A program made the position numbers and the translations under genes. From assembly GCA_043820985.1 (NCBI GenBank), contig JBDRDH010000212.1:1-5565 (forward strand): a stretch of DNA of 5,565 nt, given 5' to 3'. Positions 5,563 through 5,565 of this stretch are shown here, one piece after another; position 1 is the first letter of the stretch; every line of letters starts with the position of its first letter. The notes below the pieces were generated by a model. It did no database searches. It was not told where the DNA came from and worked only from the letters and a program-made list of their open reading frames with translations. The stretch is from JAAYXS01 sp043820985. Lineage in GTDB: Bacteria; Planctomycetota; Phycisphaerae; UBA1845; Fen-1342.

Positions 5563-5565
5563 GGT

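Overview
This window most likely comes from a planctomycete, probably of the Phycisphaerae or a relative, and probably from an environmental genome. The main evidence is that two secreted proteins end in the same paired EF-hand/dockerin-like tail (NxYDIDxFICAxSAxCDYExLYPxC... DCNxDG), a C-terminal style I associate with that phylum. A secreted carboxypeptidase-regulatory-like plus TlpA thioredoxin protein and a bL34 of the GFRARM type fit the same picture. This assignment rests on recognition, not on a database search.

Layout: (1) 38-532 (+), a small, very cysteine-rich, probably membrane-anchored or exported protein of unknown function. (2) 533-849, a non-coding stretch with a weak promoter candidate. 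(3) 850-2463 (+), one long reading frame for a secreted protein with two beta-sandwich domains and a C-terminal TlpA-like thioredoxin domain. It is interrupted by a single in-frame TGA at 1900-1902. The frame stays clean for the 186 codons that follow, and the thioredoxin half has no usable start of its own. (4) A strong bidirectional terminator at 2518-2557 between convergent genes. (5) 2594-3448 (-), a secreted protein with a dockerin-like tail. (6) A 535-bp divergent intergenic region with promoter-like elements for both flanking genes. (7) 3984-5306 (+), a DUF1028-family protein (Ntn-hydrolase type) with an Ig-like domain and the same tail. (8) 5428-5562 (-), rpmH, encoding ribosomal protein bL34, followed by a hairpin and not by rnpA.

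Apart from rpmH, all the genes appear to encode exported proteins. The two tail-bearing genes are divergently arranged and may share a surface or extracellular destination. No operon is evident, since each gene has its own ribosome binding site and most are separated by long spacers. The item most worth pursuing is the TGA-interrupted thioredoxin protein, with a stable hairpin just downstream of the TGA. Recoding (selenocysteine insertion or readthrough), a fresh nonsense mutation and a sequencing error are all possible, and the first two would be biologically informative.
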